From NCBI GenBank assembly GCA_030740335.1, contig JASLXL010000022.1:1-15562 (forward strand): a stretch of 15,562 nt of DNA, written 5' to 3'. Each line of letters starts with the position of its first letter. Position 1 is the stretch's first letter. The stretch is from SAR202 cluster bacterium. Lineage in GTDB: Bacteria > Chloroflexota > Dehalococcoidia > SAR202 > CAJWER01. A program made the translations under genes and the position numbers. This document shows positions 15,227 to 15,562 of this stretch, piece after piece. The notes beneath the pieces were generated by a model. That model saw nothing but the letters and a program-made list of their open reading frames with translations, made no database searches and was not told where the DNA came from.

Positions 15227-15562
15227 ATGACGTTAAGGCTTTTCAGATTCTCAATTGCAGCGTCATCGTATCCAATGCTTTGAAGAATTTCCTGATTATG
15301 TTCGCCTAAAGCAGGGGCAAACCCCGGATTACTTGGTGTTTCTGAAAACTTCCAGGGACTACCGTGAACCTTGATGTTTTCACCAAGCTCCGGGTGAAAG
15401 AGTTCTTTAACGTAGTTGTTTGCAACAACATTCGGATCGTTCGAAGCTTCTAGCAGGGTGTTCACTTTAGCAGCTACCATGTCAGCATCTCGCAAAATAC
15501 CTACCCAGTGATCCCTGTTGTTTTGAGTAAATAAATCTGCCAAGCATGACAGGATTTCATTC
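15223..15562 (-). CDS. Type III CoA-transferase, C-terminal part, runs off window
   Basis: The minus-strand frame is open to the right-hand edge (NEILSCLADLF precedes the first visible TTG), so only the last 112 or so codons of the gene are in the window. ILRDADMVAAKVNTLLEAS, VHGSPWKFSETPSNPGFAPA and LGEHNQEILQSIGYDDAAI match the C-terminal domain of CaiB/BaiF transferases. The catalytic Asp lies outside the window. The DNA is less GC-rich than the rest: 106 of 240 bases are G or C at 15241-15480. The stop codon (15223-15225) touches the dead IS3 element. It is a second member of the family in this window, not a copy of the one at 6168. Confidence 0.88.
   Translation of the reverse strand, partial: NEILSCLADLFTQNNRDHWVGILRDADMVAAKVNTLLEASNDPNVVANNYVKELFHPELGENIKVHGSPWKFSETPSNPGFAPALGEHNQEILQSIGYDDAAIENLKSLNVI

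Noticed and set aside
1..15562. CRISPR array, rRNA, phage defence or toxin-antitoxin system
   Set aside because: No regularly spaced repeats beyond two-copy ones, no rRNA-like stretches, and no nuclease or toxin families were recognised in the plausible genes.

Overview
The window looks like accessory chromosome of a free-living, moderately GC-rich bacterium. The mix of a peptide-type ABC transporter, type III CoA-transferases, an enolase-superfamily relic and decayed IS3 elements resembles marine Chloroflexota such as SAR202-like Dehalococcoidia. That placement is inference from gene content only.

Layout. Bases 1 to about 580 hold a broken IS3-family OrfA. Bases 585-1796 (minus) encode a regulator that joins an XRE-like helix-turn-helix to a LacI-type sugar-binding-fold sensor. 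A 427-base divergent intergenic region follows. It carries two related palindromes 32 bases apart and a sigma70-like promoter. Bases 2224-9490 (plus) form a Dpp/Opp-type import operon: lipoprotein substrate-binding protein, two permeases, a CaiB/BaiF CoA-transferase and two ATPases. The CoA-transferase sits between the permease and ATPase genes, which suggests that the imported compound is, or becomes, a carboxylate activated as a CoA thioester. Just downstream are a frame-broken enolase-superfamily (mandelate racemase type) relic at 9579-9950 and a small four-helix membrane protein at 10007-10453.

Bases 10454-10803 are non-coding and include a stem-loop that could end the opposing transcript. 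The minus strand from 13771 to 10804 carries a TIGR00725/LOG-like protein, enolase and glyceraldehyde-3-phosphate dehydrogenase. The first two genes overlap by ATGA, and a consensus extended -10 promoter lies upstream. This is a housekeeping glycolytic cluster and all three genes are intact.

Bases 13860 to 14157 hold only a doubtful gene fragment. Bases 14158 to 15226 are a second, clearly dead IS3-family element of a different subgroup, with many stops, frameshifts and a deletion across the catalytic core. It abuts the C-terminal part of another type III CoA-transferase, which is lower in GC and runs off the end of the window.

How it works together (inference): the regulator probably senses the transported compound or a metabolite and controls the import operon through the paired palindromes. 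The transporter brings the compound in and the CoA-transferase activates it. The adjacent racemase/dehydratase-type enzyme has been lost. No CRISPR array, rRNA or tRNA was seen.
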